64,000 nt of DNA from Mycobacterium sp. WUMAC-067 (GTDB lineage: Bacteria; Actinomycetota; Actinomycetes; Mycobacteriales; Mycobacteriaceae): positions 92,502 through 156,501 of the forward strand of contig NZ_JAEKMI010000011.1 in assembly GCF_020217485.1 (NCBI RefSeq), in the 5' to 3' direction. Positions within the stretch are counted from its first letter, which is position 1. Each line of letters begins with the position of its first letter. The notes beneath the pieces are model-generated. The model searched no databases. It was given only the letters and a program-made list of their open reading frames with translations, and was not told the origin of the DNA. The position numbers and the translations under genes were made by a program. This document shows positions 49,506 through 63,893 of this stretch, piece after piece.

Positions 49506-50401
49506 TGATCTCGTGGCCGGCCCTGGGAACCCGGGTGATGGTTCGTTACCGGCGCGCGCAGGGGTCGGTGCCGCCGTTGACCGACGCGGTGGGACACCTG
49601 CTGGCGGTCGACCCGGTGGTGCGGCTGCAGACGAAAACGGGTGCGGTCGTCGAATGTTCGCCCGCCGATGTGGTCATGCTGCGGGTGCTGACCTTCGCCC
49701 CGGTGCGCACCTCGGATATCCGGGCGCTCGAGCACGCGGCGGCCATGGCCTGGCCCGGCGTCGAACACGCCTGGCTTCAGGGGTGGCTGCTGCGGGCCGG
49801 CCCCCCAACCGGCAAGGGCACCGAACTCACCGCCAATTCGGCGGTGCCGCTGGACCTTTCGGCCCGCCTGAGTTCCGTGCCCGCGATCGTGGACTGGTAC
49901 GAGCGCCGCGGCCTGTCACCGCGACTGGCCATACCCGATCGCCTGTTGTCGGTGCCGACCGGTTCGACGGGTGAGCACCCCGAGAGCGTCCTGGTGCGCG
50001 ACGTGTCCGACCTGGCGGCGCGCGAACCCGACGCGTCCGTCGCCCTCTCGGCGCGTCCGGACGACGCCTGGCTGCGGGCATACGGGCGCGACGTCGACGT
50101 CGACGTGCTCACCGCGATCGGCGACGGCGAACTCATGTTCGGGACCCTGGACGGCGCGGCGGTCGCGCGTGCCGCGATGACCGATGCGCCCGACGGCGCG
50201 CGCTGGGTCGGGCTGTCGGCGATCCGCGGCGACGACGACCGGGCCGCAACGGCCGTGTGCGAAGCGCTGCTGGTGTGGGGCGCCGGTCGCGGCGCGACGC
50301 GCGGCTACGTCGCCGTCCCCGACGCCGAGGCCGACACCGGGTGGCTGGGTTTCCGGTTGCACCATCACCGCCGCTACTTCCCGGTCCGACGGGGCACCTG
50401 A
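49505..50401 (+). CDS. GNAT-family acetyltransferase (Rv0428c family)
   Basis: 298 residues. The N-terminal 60-70 residues form a small beta domain (GTRVMVRYRRAQG, then VVRLQTKTGAVVECSPADVVMLR); the rest is a GNAT-like fold with the acetyl-CoA loop area near RGDDDRAATAVCEALLVWGAGRGATRGYV. The usual R/Q-x-x-G-x-G/A loop is degenerate. It starts at ATG 49505, overlapping the def stop by one base. Matches Rv0428c; acceptor unknown here. Confidence 0.83.
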   Translation: MISWPALGTRVMVRYRRAQGSVPPLTDAVGHLLAVDPVVRLQTKTGAVVECSPADVVMLRVLTFAPVRTSDIRALEHAAAMAWPGVEHAWLQGWLLRAGPPTGKGTELTANSAVPLDLSARLSSVPAIVDWYERRGLSPRLAIPDRLLSVPTGSTGEHPESVLVRDVSDLAAREPDASVALSARPDDAWLRAYGRDVDVDVLTAIGDGELMFGTLDGAAVARAAMTDAPDGARWVGLSAIRGDDDRAATAVCEALLVWGAGRGATRGYVAVPDAEADTGWLGFRLHHHRRYFPVRRGT

Positions 50402-50417
50402 GATACCGTCTGATCCC

Positions 50418-51308
50418 ATGCCCGATGCGGTTGATGACGGCGACCTGGTCGATGGCGGCGACCCGCTGCGCCCGGCTTCGCCGCCCTTGCGATCGCCGCG
50501 CCTGCGGCTTGCCACCTGGAACGTGAATTCGATCCGCTCCCGCCTGCCCCGCGTCGTCGACTGGCTGGCCCGCGCCGACGTCGACGTGCTGGCCATGCAG
50601 GAGACCAAATGCTCCGACAGCCAGTTCCCGACCCTGCCGTTCTTCGAACTCGGCTACGAGGTCGCCCATGTCGGTTTCAACCAGTGGAACGGCGTGGCGA
50701 TCGTCTCACGCGTCGGCCTCGACGACGTGCAGATCGGATTCGACGGCCAGCCGACCTGGAGCGGCAAGCCGGAGGTCGCCGCCGTCGCGGAGGCCCGCGC
50801 CCTAGCCGCCACCTGCGGCGGCGTGCGGCTGTGGAGCCTCTACGTTCCCAACGGCCGCGCGCTGGGCGATCCCCACTACGCCTATAAGCTCGATTGGCTT
50901 GCTGCCCTGCGTGATTCGGCGCAACGGTGGCTACGCGACGATCCCGCCGCCGCGATCGCGCTGGCCGGCGACTGGAATATCGCCCCGCAGGACGACGACG
51001 TGTGGAGCATGGAGTTCTATGCCGGCGCCACCCACGTCTCCGCGCCGGAGCGCCGCGCGTTCAACGCCATCGTCGAGGCGCAATTCACCGACGTCGTACG
51101 GCCTTTCGCGCCGGGGCCCGGCGTCTACACGTATTGGGACTACACCCGGCTACGATTCCCGAAGCGGCAGGGCATGCGCATCGACTTCATCCTGGGCTCA
51201 CCGGCATTGGCGAGTCGCGTGACCGACGCGCGGATCGACCGCGAGGAACGCAAGGGAAAAGCCGCGAGCGATCACGCGCCCGTGCTCGTCGATGTGCGCG
51301 TCGACTGA
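50418..51308 (+). CDS. xthA: Exodeoxyribonuclease III (AP endonuclease XthA)
   Basis: Base-excision repair enzyme cutting at abasic sites. 296 residues. TWNVNSIRSRLPRV, MQETKC, GDWNIAP and SDHAPVLVD hold the catalytic residues of the exonuclease III family. The first 28 residues (VDDGDLVDGGDPLRPASPPLRSPR) precede the usual LRLATWNVNS start and include a copy of dispersed repeat B, so the N-terminus has been extended by the repeat. ATG 50418 is the only good start; a TTG inside the repeat is a weak alternative. Matches Rv0427c. Confidence 0.93.
   Translation: MPDAVDDGDLVDGGDPLRPASPPLRSPRLRLATWNVNSIRSRLPRVVDWLARADVDVLAMQETKCSDSQFPTLPFFELGYEVAHVGFNQWNGVAIVSRVGLDDVQIGFDGQPTWSGKPEVAAVAEARALAATCGGVRLWSLYVPNGRALGDPHYAYKLDWLAALRDSAQRWLRDDPAAAIALAGDWNIAPQDDDVWSMEFYAGATHVSAPERRAFNAIVEAQFTDVVRPFAPGPGVYTYWDYTRLRFPKRQGMRIDFILGSPALASRVTDARIDREERKGKAASDHAPVLVDVRVD
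50454..50500 (+). repeat. Dispersed repeat, family B copy 2, in the xthA start region
   Basis: Contains GACCCGCTGCGCCCGGCTTC, then GCCGCCCTTGCGATCGCCGCG. It agrees with the element at 14029-14075 at most positions and adds GGDPLRPASPPLRSP to XthA. Confidence 0.7.
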
Positions 51309-51435
51309 CGCTGCGACCCGGCGTAGGCTAACTGGCAGCGCAATTCCGTAGATCCCCTCTACTGTGCGATCCACGGTATACATGAAAACAGCGAACGCGA
51401 ATTGCATGAATACGAAATTGGGCCAGGGAGTCAAC

Positions 51436-51909
51436 ATGGGTGTCGTCGACGGAGCGGTTCGCAGCGTGGGGCGAACACTGAATCGTGCGGCATCGGTCAC
51501 CACCTCCACCGCCGGCGCGGTCGGCGGCGCGGCGGTGAACGGTGTCGTCGGCGGCATCAAGGGCGCCGCGGACGGCATTCAGCAGGGCATCAGCAAGGGC
51601 AGCAAATCGACGACGGCCGCCGCGGTGGGCCTGGGAGCGCTCGGCGCCATCGGCCTGATCGAGTGGCCGGTGCTGCTGGCGGTCGGCGGCGGCGCGCTGG
51701 TGTTGCAGCGCATCGCCCGCCAACAGAAGGAGTCGGCCCCGCCGGCCAGGGCAAAGCTGACGACGGTGCCGACCAAGCCCGAACCCGCGCCCCAGACGCA
51801 AAAATCGCCGCCGCAAAAGGCCCCCACCAAACGGGCGGCCGCCAGAAAACCGGCCAAGAAGGCCACCGGCCGCCGCGCCGGCAGCGCCACGCTGCGCAGC
51901 ACCAACTGA
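51436..51909 (+). CDS. Small membrane protein upstream of ctpH (Rv0426c family)
   Basis: 157 residues from ATG 51436 (MGVVDGAVRSVGRTLNRAAS), preceded by CAGGGAG. Glycine/alanine-rich amphipathic N-terminal part (GGAAVNGVVGGIKGAADGIQQG), one membrane helix GLIEWPVLLAVGGGALVLQ (about 75-94) and a Lys/Ala/Pro-rich tail. The helix motif L-I-E-W-P-V recurs in the small protein on the other side of ctpH as L-I-D-W-P-V. 33 bases separate it from ctpH, so they are co-transcribed. Function unknown; a CtpH partner is likely. Confidence 0.82.
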   Translation: MGVVDGAVRSVGRTLNRAASVTTSTAGAVGGAAVNGVVGGIKGAADGIQQGISKGSKSTTAAAVGLGALGAIGLIEWPVLLAVGGGALVLQRIARQQKESAPPARAKLTTVPTKPEPAPQTQKSPPQKAPTKRAAARKPAKKATGRRAGSATLRSTN

Positions 51910-51942
51910 CACGGAATCCTTACTGAACTCTTGAGTATCACA

Positions 51943-56373
<4,431 letters not shown>

Positions 56374-56494
56374 GCACCGAAGCAATCGACGAAACTAGCG
56401 GATCGCCCCCGGTGTCGGTCATCATCGACATAGGTCCGACGTTGTACGCGCGAACCGGCGAGGCGGGAAACCCTTCGTTACTGAAAGGCAAATG

Positions 56495-56770
56495 ATGGCG
56501 GAAAAGAAGTCGCGGCGCGAGACGTCCCAGCGCGATGCGGTGGACAAGATCCGCGAGGGCGAAACCTTTGTGGTGAACCTGCCGGCGATCGGCCAGGTAG
56601 AGATCCCCCGGCCCGAGCAGCTGGCCTACTTCGGGGGGCTGGCCGCCCTGGCGGCCCTCGAACTCATCGACTGGCCGGTGGCCGTGGTGATCGCCGCCGG
56701 ACACCTGCTGGCGAGCAATCACCACAACAAGCTCCTCGAGGAGCTCGGCGAGGCGATGGAGGAGGTCTAG
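56495..56770 (+). CDS. Small membrane protein downstream of ctpH (Rv0424c family)
   Basis: 91 residues from ATG 56495 (MAEKKSRRETSQRD); ATG 56492 is also possible, and GAAAGGCAA precedes. A charged N-terminal part leads to one or two hydrophobic stretches (LAYFGGLAALAALELIDWPVAVVIAAGHLL, 47-76), then SNHHNKLLEELGEAMEEV with two adjacent His and an acidic end. L-I-D-W-P-V repeats the motif of the other ctpH neighbour. Size and acidic/His tail recall the small PacL partners of other mycobacterial Ctp pumps, but it is not recognisably PacL. Confidence 0.82.
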   Translation: MAEKKSRRETSQRDAVDKIREGETFVVNLPAIGQVEIPRPEQLAYFGGLAALAALELIDWPVAVVIAAGHLLASNHHNKLLEELGEAMEEV

Positions 56771-56818
56771 CCTCGTAACGCCGCCGACAAGTTCGTGCCT
56801 TTCGCCGACGTCGAGATC

Positions 56819-57529
56819 CTAGTCAGCGGGCTCGGGCGAAATCCTTTCGTGCACGGTCAGCAGCAAATGATCGAACTGGCTTTGCATCGCGCCCGGCGGC
56901 GCGGGCAGGGTGGCCATCTCGTCGAGCAGCTGCTTGGCCAGCGCACGCAGTTTCACGTTGGTGTCTTGCGAGCGCCACTGCAGCACGCGGAAGGCCTGTT
57001 GCGCGCTGATCCGGTAGACGGACATCAGAACGCCTTTGGCCTGTTCGATGGCCGCGCGGCTCTCAACCAGCTCCGGCAACGCCTCGTCGAGCACCTCTTG
57101 CCGGGCCTCGTCGAGCGTGTCGGTGAGGTCGATGTAATAGCCCTCGGTGCCCAGCACGGCGCCCGACTCGTCCAGCATGCGGTCGGCGACGACGATGGCG
57201 TCGTGCACGGTGCCCGCGGTGTCGAGGAATCGGTGCCGGCTCGAGAACGAGCCTTCCGACCGCAGGGCGTAGTCCAGCAACTCCTGGACATGCGCTCGGT
57301 CGTCGGGATGCTTGTGCGACAACAACAGTTGAGTCGTCGGCTCCACGTCTTGCGGTTCATAGCCGTGCATGCGGGCCACCTCGTCGGACCATTCCCAACG
57401 TTGGCCCAGGAACCAGAACCGGAAGGTGCCGATATTCAGGTATTCGCCCGGCCCACCGGATCGCGCGCTCTCGCCGTTGGTGGACGGCTCTCCAGCTTGC
57501 ACGTTTGCATCCTTCCACTCGGGGACGTC
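56819..57529 (-). CDS. PAS-ANTAR RNA-binding regulator
   Basis: 236 residues from GTG 57529 (VPEWKDANVQ); the open frame reaches ATG 57607, beside the riboswitch. A PAS domain (about 35-145: TFRFWFLGQRWEWSDEVARMHGYEPQDVEP) is followed by an ANTAR domain (LPELVESRAAIEQAKGVLMSVYRISAQQAFRVL) with the conserved aromatic/Ala pattern. ANTAR proteins bind paired hairpins in nascent RNA to prevent termination. The PAS ligand and RNA target are unknown. It is divergent from thiC, so the two promoters share about 80-180 bases. Confidence 0.88.
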   Translation of the reverse strand, partial: DVPEWKDANVQAGEPSTNGESARSGGPGEYLNIGTFRFWFLGQRWEWSDEVARMHGYEPQDVEPTTQLLLSHKHPDDRAHVQELLDYALRSEGSFSSRHRFLDTAGTVHDAIVVADRMLDESGAVLGTEGYYIDLTDTLDEARQEVLDEALPELVESRAAIEQAKGVLMSVYRISAQQAFRVLQWRSQDTNVKLRALAKQLLDEMATLPAPPGAMQSQFDHLLLTVHERISPEPAD

Positions 57530-57608
57530 CTCGGCTACCGCCCCGGAAGAAGGGCCGTCGCCCTGCCATGCGGTCCGGGGTGGGGGTAACGTCGCGTGCG
57601 GACCCATC

Positions 57609-59347
<1,739 letters not shown>

Positions 59348-59360
59348 TCGCAACCGCGGA

Positions 59361-59439
59361 CGCGGCGATCGCAAGCGCGGCGAAGCCGGGCGCAGCGGAT
59401 CGCCACCAACTGGCACGGCCGGGCGCAGCGGATCGCCGC
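59361..59439 (+). repeat. Dispersed repeat, family B, one full and one partial copy (inverted)
   Basis: 59361-59403 read in reverse complement gives GGCGATCCGCTGCGCCCGGC, then TTCGCCGCGCTTGCGATCGC, close to 50454-50500. A partial second copy, GGCCGGGCGCAGCGGATCGC, follows at 59417-59436. They fill most of the gap between thiC and thiD. Confidence 0.7.
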
Positions 59440-59450
59440 CATCCGGAACC

Positions 59451-60278
59451 GTGACGTTGCTGCCCCTTCCGCCGCCGGGCACGACGCCCCTGCGGGTGTT
59501 GTCCATCGCCGGATCGGACTCCGGGGGCGGCGCGGGCATCCAAGCCGACATGCGCACCATGGCGCTGTTGGGTGTGCACGCGTGTGTCGCGGTGACCGCG
59601 GTGACCGTGCAGAACACGGTGGGAGTCAAGAGCTTTCACGAGGTGCCGGACGACGTCGTCGCCGGCCAGATCGAGGCCGTGGTCAGCGACATCGGTATTC
59701 AGGCCGCCAAGACCGGGATGCTGGCGTCGCCGCGCATCATCGACACCGTGGCCACCACCTGGCGCCGGCTCGGATTGACCGTTCCGCTGGTCGTCGACCC
59801 GGTGGCCGCGTCCATGCACGGCGATGCGCTCATGGCGCCGGCGGCCCTGGATTCGCTTAGGAATCAATTGTTTCCGTTGGCCACGTTGGTCACGCCCAAC
59901 CTCGACGAGGTGCGGCTGCTGGTCGACATCGACGTCGTGGACCCGGCGTCGCAGCGGGCGGCGGCCAAGGCCCTGCATGCCCTCGGCCCGCAGTGGGTGT
60001 TGGTCAAGGGCGGTCACCTGCGCTCGTCGGACCGCAGCTGCGACCTGCTCTATGACGGCACCTCCTATCACGAGTTCGATGCGGAGCGGATCGCGACCGG
60101 CAACGACCACGGCGGCGGGGACACCCTGGCCAGCGCGGCCGCTTGCGCCCTCGCGCACGGCTTCACCGTGCCGGACGCGGTCGGTTTCGGGAAGCGGTGG
60201 GTCACCGAATGTCTGCGCGCCTCCTATCCCCTGGGCCATGGCCACGGCCCCGTCTCCCCGCTGTTTAGGCTGTCATGA
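59451..60278 (+). CDS. thiD: Hydroxymethylpyrimidine (phosphate) kinase ThiD
   Basis: Phosphorylates HMP phosphate to the diphosphate for thiamine synthesis. 275 residues of the ribokinase fold. SIAGSDSGGGAGIQADMRTM is the substrate-binding N-terminus, and NDHGGGDTLASAAA contains the catalytic Asp and anion hole. Starts at GTG 59451. It lies after thiC with a 103-base repeat-filled gap. The next gene starts within its stop (ATGA). Matches Rv0422c. Confidence 0.95.
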   Translation: MTLLPLPPPGTTPLRVLSIAGSDSGGGAGIQADMRTMALLGVHACVAVTAVTVQNTVGVKSFHEVPDDVVAGQIEAVVSDIGIQAAKTGMLASPRIIDTVATTWRRLGLTVPLVVDPVAASMHGDALMAPAALDSLRNQLFPLATLVTPNLDEVRLLVDIDVVDPASQRAAAKALHALGPQWVLVKGGHLRSSDRSCDLLYDGTSYHEFDAERIATGNDHGGGDTLASAAACALAHGFTVPDAVGFGKRWVTECLRASYPLGHGHGPVSPLFRLS

Positions 60279-60919
60279 TGGCCGGCCTCCTCGACCAGAT
60301 CACGGGCATCGCGCACGAACCCGGCGGCGACCACAAGGGTGGCCCCAAAGGGATCGTGGTCCTGACGCACGGCGCCGGCGGCAACCGGGATTCGCCACTG
60401 CTGCAACAGGTTTGCGACGAATGGGCCCAGCGCGGCTGGCTGGCGGTGCGCTACAACCTGCCGTACCGGCGGCGCCGGCCCAGCGGCCCGCCATCCGGGT
60501 CGGCCGCCACCGATCGTGCCGGCATCGTCGAGGCGATCACGGTGTGCCGCGGCCTCGCCGGCGGCCCGCTGATCGCCGGCGGGCACTCCTACGGCGGCCG
60601 GCAGACATCCATGGTGGTGGCCGCCGGTGAGGCTCCGGTGGACGTGCTGACGCTGTTCTCCTACCCGCTGCACCCGCCGGGCAAGCCGGAACGGCTGCGC
60701 ACCGAGCATCTGCCCGACATCACCGTGCCGACGGTGTTCACCCATGGAACCTCGGACCCCTTCGGCACGCCCGACGAACTGCGCACCGCGGCCGCGCTGA
60801 TCAGCGGGACGACCGCCGTCGTCGAGATCGCCAGCGCCCGACACGATCTGCGGTCCAAGACCCTGAACGTCCCGGCCCTGGCGGTCGACGCCGCGATGCA
60901 GCTGCTCGGCCGGAATTAG
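60275..60919 (+). CDS. Alpha/beta hydrolase (Rv0421c family)
   Basis: 214 residues (213 from ATG 60278). The nucleophile is the Ser in GGHSYGGR; VVLTHGAGGNRDS is the oxyanion segment, and THGTSDPFGTPDEL and SARHDLRSK carry the acid and His. It is of the small KANL3/Tex30-like dienelactone-hydrolase group. Coupled to thiD, though a thiamine role is not evident. Its TAG lies inside the left arm of the dyad that precedes the MarR gene. Confidence 0.88.
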   Translation: MMAGLLDQITGIAHEPGGDHKGGPKGIVVLTHGAGGNRDSPLLQQVCDEWAQRGWLAVRYNLPYRRRRPSGPPSGSAATDRAGIVEAITVCRGLAGGPLIAGGHSYGGRQTSMVVAAGEAPVDVLTLFSYPLHPPGKPERLRTEHLPDITVPTVFTHGTSDPFGTPDELRTAAALISGTTAVVEIASARHDLRSKTLNVPALAVDAAMQLLGRN

Positions 60920-60953
60920 ACAGCTAAAACTGGACAGTTTCTCCTGTCTAATT
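60914..60953 (+). promoter_or_regulatory. 40-bp nested dyad operator upstream of the marR gene
   Basis: Outer arms AATTAGACAG (60914-60923) and CTGTCTAATT (60944-60953) and inner arms AAACTG (60927-60932) and CAGTTT (60935-60940) share one centre; only the two base triplets between them do not pair. TAGAGT (60954-60959), a -10-like hexamer, follows at once and ends six bases before the GTG start at 60966. Probably the binding site by which the MarR protein represses itself, with a leaderless message. Confidence 0.8.
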
Positions 60954-60965
60954 TAGAGTGGTGCC

Positions 60966-61400
60966 GTGGATGGCATCAGCGACTCCGCGGTGACGGCGGC
61001 GCGCGATATCCGGGTGGTGTTCAGCCGGCTGCGGCGCCGGTTGAAAGACATCGCGGTCGACGGTTTGACACCGTCACAGACGGCGGTGCTCACCCGGCTA
61101 TGGAAAGAGGGGCCGTCGTCGGCCAGCGCATTGGCCGGTGCGGAACAGGTACGTCCCCAGTCGATGGCCACCATCCTGGCCGCGTTGGGTCAGCGGGGGC
61201 TCATCGAACGCGCCCCGGACCCGAATGATGGTCGGCGACAGGTGGTCTCGCTGACGCCGGCGGGCAGAAAGCGCGCCGAGAGCGACCGTCGCGCCCGGCA
61301 GGAGTGGCTGGCCCGGACCATCCAGGAGCGCTATACCGAGGCGGAGCGGCGCGTCATCGTCGATGCGCTGTCGCTACTCGAGCGCTTGACCGAACAATAA
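60966..61400 (+). CDS. MarR-family transcriptional regulator
   Basis: 144 residues from GTG 60966. The winged HTH is at about 32-100 (LTPSQTAVLTRLWKEGPSSASALAGAEQVRPQSMATILAAL, then the wing DPNDGRRQVVSLTPAGR). The 40-bp dyad directly upstream is its likely site. An F420-type oxidoreductase gene starts 18 bases after, so the regulator probably controls that enzyme. No cysteines for redox sensing are seen. Ligand unknown. Confidence 0.9.
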   Translation: MDGISDSAVTAARDIRVVFSRLRRRLKDIAVDGLTPSQTAVLTRLWKEGPSSASALAGAEQVRPQSMATILAALGQRGLIERAPDPNDGRRQVVSLTPAGRKRAESDRRARQEWLARTIQERYTEAERRVIVDALSLLERLTEQ

Positions 61401-61417
61401 GAAAGGGCGTCATCGCA

Positions 61418-62293
61418 ATGGAATTGGGTTTGCATTTCATCGACTATCTCCCCGGAGACCCGGCCAGGCTGGGCCCGACGCTGGCCGACGCGGCCAAGGC
61501 CGCCGAGCAGGGCGGCGCCACATTGTTCACCCTGGCCGACCACTTCTTCCAGATGGAAGAGCTTGGCCCGGCCCAGGATCCATTCCTCGAGGGTTACACG
61601 TCGTTGGGATTCCTGGCCGCCCAGACCGCCACGATCGACCTGGCCCTGCTGGTCACCGGGGTCACCTACCGTCACCCCGGCGTGTTGGCGAAAACGGCCA
61701 CCACCCTGGACGTGTTGTCCCAGGGCCGATCGATGCTCGGGCTGGGCGCGGCGTGGTACGAGCGCGAACACACCGCGCTGGGCATTCCGTATCCGCCGCT
61801 GAGCGCGCGCTTCGAAATGCTCGAAGAGACGCTGCAGATCTGCCGGCAGATGTGGAGCGACGACGACGGGCCGTATGACGGCAAGCACTATCGCCTGAAC
61901 GAGACAATCTGTGCGCCGCAACCGATTCGGCGTCCCCCGATCCTGATCGGCGGGGACGGCGAGAAGAAGACGCTGCGCCTGGTCGCACAATATGCCGACA
62001 TCTGGAACAGCATGTCGAACGACGTCGGGGAGCTCGAACACAAGATCGACGTGTTGCACCGGCACTGCGATGCGGTGGGCAGGAACCCCGCCGACATCCG
62101 CAAGACGTCGGGCGGCCTCGCGACGGCGGACCCGTTCGAGAATGTCGACGCCTACCTCAAGACGGTCGAACGCTACGCCAAGCTCGGCGTCGAGATGATC
62201 AATGTCGGCCCGTTGCCCGGCAACCCGGACCCGGTCGGGTTCGTCCGGCGCCTGGGCGACGAGGTGATTCCCCGGCTTGCCGAAATAGGTTGA
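61418..62293 (+). CDS. Luciferase-like F420-dependent oxidoreductase
   Basis: 291 residues from ATG 61418, with GAAAGG upstream. LLM barrel: TLFTLADHFFQMEE near residue 36, LVTGVTYRHPGVLAKTATTLDVLSQGRSMLGLGAAWYEREH in the middle, and the GGDGEKKTLRLVAQYADIWN phosphate-binding region. This is the TIGR03560-like mycobacterial group, usually F420-dependent. It forms an operon with the marR gene. Substrate unknown. Confidence 0.88.
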   Translation: MELGLHFIDYLPGDPARLGPTLADAAKAAEQGGATLFTLADHFFQMEELGPAQDPFLEGYTSLGFLAAQTATIDLALLVTGVTYRHPGVLAKTATTLDVLSQGRSMLGLGAAWYEREHTALGIPYPPLSARFEMLEETLQICRQMWSDDDGPYDGKHYRLNETICAPQPIRRPPILIGGDGEKKTLRLVAQYADIWNSMSNDVGELEHKIDVLHRHCDAVGRNPADIRKTSGGLATADPFENVDAYLKTVERYAKLGVEMINVGPLPGNPDPVGFVRRLGDEVIPRLAEIG

Positions 62294-62309
62294 CCCGGGC
62301 CGTCTTTCG

Positions 62310-63767
62310 TCATCCCGGATAGCGCGTGTAACACGCGTCCGCGTTGCCGGTCACGCCGCCGCGGAACGCCGCGATCCGGGTGAAACCGGCGGGCACGCTG
62401 GTGCCGTCCGCGTCGCTGGCCACCAGGTGGTTGGTGAGCAGCCCGGCCACCGCTTCGTCGAGATCGCCGGCGGTGAGCTGCAATTGGTTGTGCGAGGCCA
62501 GTTCGATGGGTTCGGACATCTTGCGGTGCACCACGCCGGTCAGGCATGCGGTGCGCAGCGCGGTCCACGGGCTCTGCATCGCAAGGCCGCGTTCATGCTG
62601 CACCGCCAGCGCGTATCTCGACATCACGAGGGACAGGGCCGTGTCGTCGCCTTGCGGCAGGGTCTGTTCGTTCTCGTCGGCGACCCTGCCCACGACGGCG
62701 AGCTTGGGCAGGTCGACCGCGATGGTGTTGGTGCCCGGACAGTAGGAGGCCGGCGGGGTGGGTTTGGCGTCCGGGCAATTCGCGGGCTGGTAGGTCAGCA
62801 CCGGCGGATTGGCCGGGCCGAAGATCTTTCCCAGCAGTTCCATCAGGGTCGACAGGGTGTCCTGGTTGATCGGGACCTCGCCGGTCTCCGGCGTTCCGGT
62901 GGTGGAGTCGACCCGCAAGGCGTTCGGCAGATCGCCGCGGCGCTGCTCGATTTCCCGGCGGTCGATGGCCGCACACGCCGAGGCGCCGTTGATGAAACCC
63001 ATTTGGAAGGCGCTGATCCGGTCCAGGGCCGAGCCGTGGGCGTCGTCGTTGTCGGTCTCGCTGTCCATGACCGGGTCGCGCGTGGTGATGATGCCCGCCA
63101 GCACGTGGTCGAGCCCGTCGGCGGTGCTCAGCGTGAAGCGCGGCGACTTGCCGTCGGCGACCCAGAACAGATAGACGCCGGCGAAGCAGTCGGCCTGCTG
63201 TTCGTGGACGATGGTCGGGTCCCGTCTGGTCACCAGCTTGGCCATCTGCTGCAGCGCGTGCCCGAATTCGTGTGCGAGCACTCCGGTGACGGACATGTCG
63301 CCGAAGTATTTTTGCGCGACGGGCATGAACACGCCGCGGTCCCAGGCGATCAGGTGGCAGCGCGACGTGTAGAAGGCGTTGACGAGCTTGTACGTGTCGT
63401 TGTGGCACACGATCGGGCTGCTGGGGTCGTTGGAGTCGTAGGACACCACCTTGCTGACGGGGACGAATTTGCCCTTCAGCGATTGGGTGTACGCCGACTG
63501 CCAATAGTCCTCGATGTCGTTGACCGAGAGCAGCGCCAACCTGTCGATGGGTCCGTTGTCGGTGTTGAGCACCTTCCCCGTCGGGCTGGGCGCGTTCGAA
63601 CGAATTCCGCTGGGCCCGTTGGTCGCGGGCAACCCGCCAACCAGGAAGGGGTCGTTGAGCATCGACAGCGCGCGCCCGTCGACAAACGTTGTGCAGCCGG
63701 CCACCACGAGCACCGCCGCCCAGACCAGTGCCGACCGGAGCCCATGGCAATTCATGACCAACCTCAT
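62310..63767 (-). CDS. lpqM: Lipoprotein metalloprotease LpqM
   Basis: 485 residues from ATG 63767 (MRLVMNCHGLRSALVWAAVL); ATG 63755 is also possible. The lipobox VVAGC puts the lipid on Cys25. HEFGH (about 166-170) is the zinc motif, and EQQADCFAGVYLFWVADG gives the third ligand Glu and a conserved Asp. This is the neutral-zinc-metallopeptidase (YpfJ-like) fold facing the periplasm. In mycobacteria LpqM has been linked to conjugal DNA transfer. Matches Rv0419. Confidence 0.9.
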   Translation of the reverse strand: MRLVMNCHGLRSALVWAAVLVVAGCTTFVDGRALSMLNDPFLVGGLPATNGPSGIRSNAPSPTGKVLNTDNGPIDRLALLSVNDIEDYWQSAYTQSLKGKFVPVSKVVSYDSNDPSSPIVCHNDTYKLVNAFYTSRCHLIAWDRGVFMPVAQKYFGDMSVTGVLAHEFGHALQQMAKLVTRRDPTIVHEQQADCFAGVYLFWVADGKSPRFTLSTADGLDHVLAGIITTRDPVMDSETDNDDAHGSALDRISAFQMGFINGASACAAIDRREIEQRRGDLPNALRVDSTTGTPETGEVPINQDTLSTLMELLGKIFGPANPPVLTYQPANCPDAKPTPPASYCPGTNTIAVDLPKLAVVGRVADENEQTLPQGDDTALSLVMSRYALAVQHERGLAMQSPWTALRTACLTGVVHRKMSEPIELASHNQLQLTAGDLDEAVAGLLTNHLVASDADGTSVPAGFTRIAAFRGGVTGNADACYTRYPG

Positions 63768-63893
63768 CCCGACCGGTGACACGGCAGCACCAAGGGGATT
63801 CATTCTAAGGTGCGGTCCGGCCGCGGCTGCGCGAGAAAAGTTGTGGCTCGCCGTCGCCTTCGCCCCGGGGGTCCGCATGCGTTACCTGCGCGG

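Noticed and set aside
48912..51308. Insertion sequences or phage genes in the window
   Set aside because: No transposase, integrase or phage structural motifs were found in any frame that I read, and no long flanking inverted repeats.
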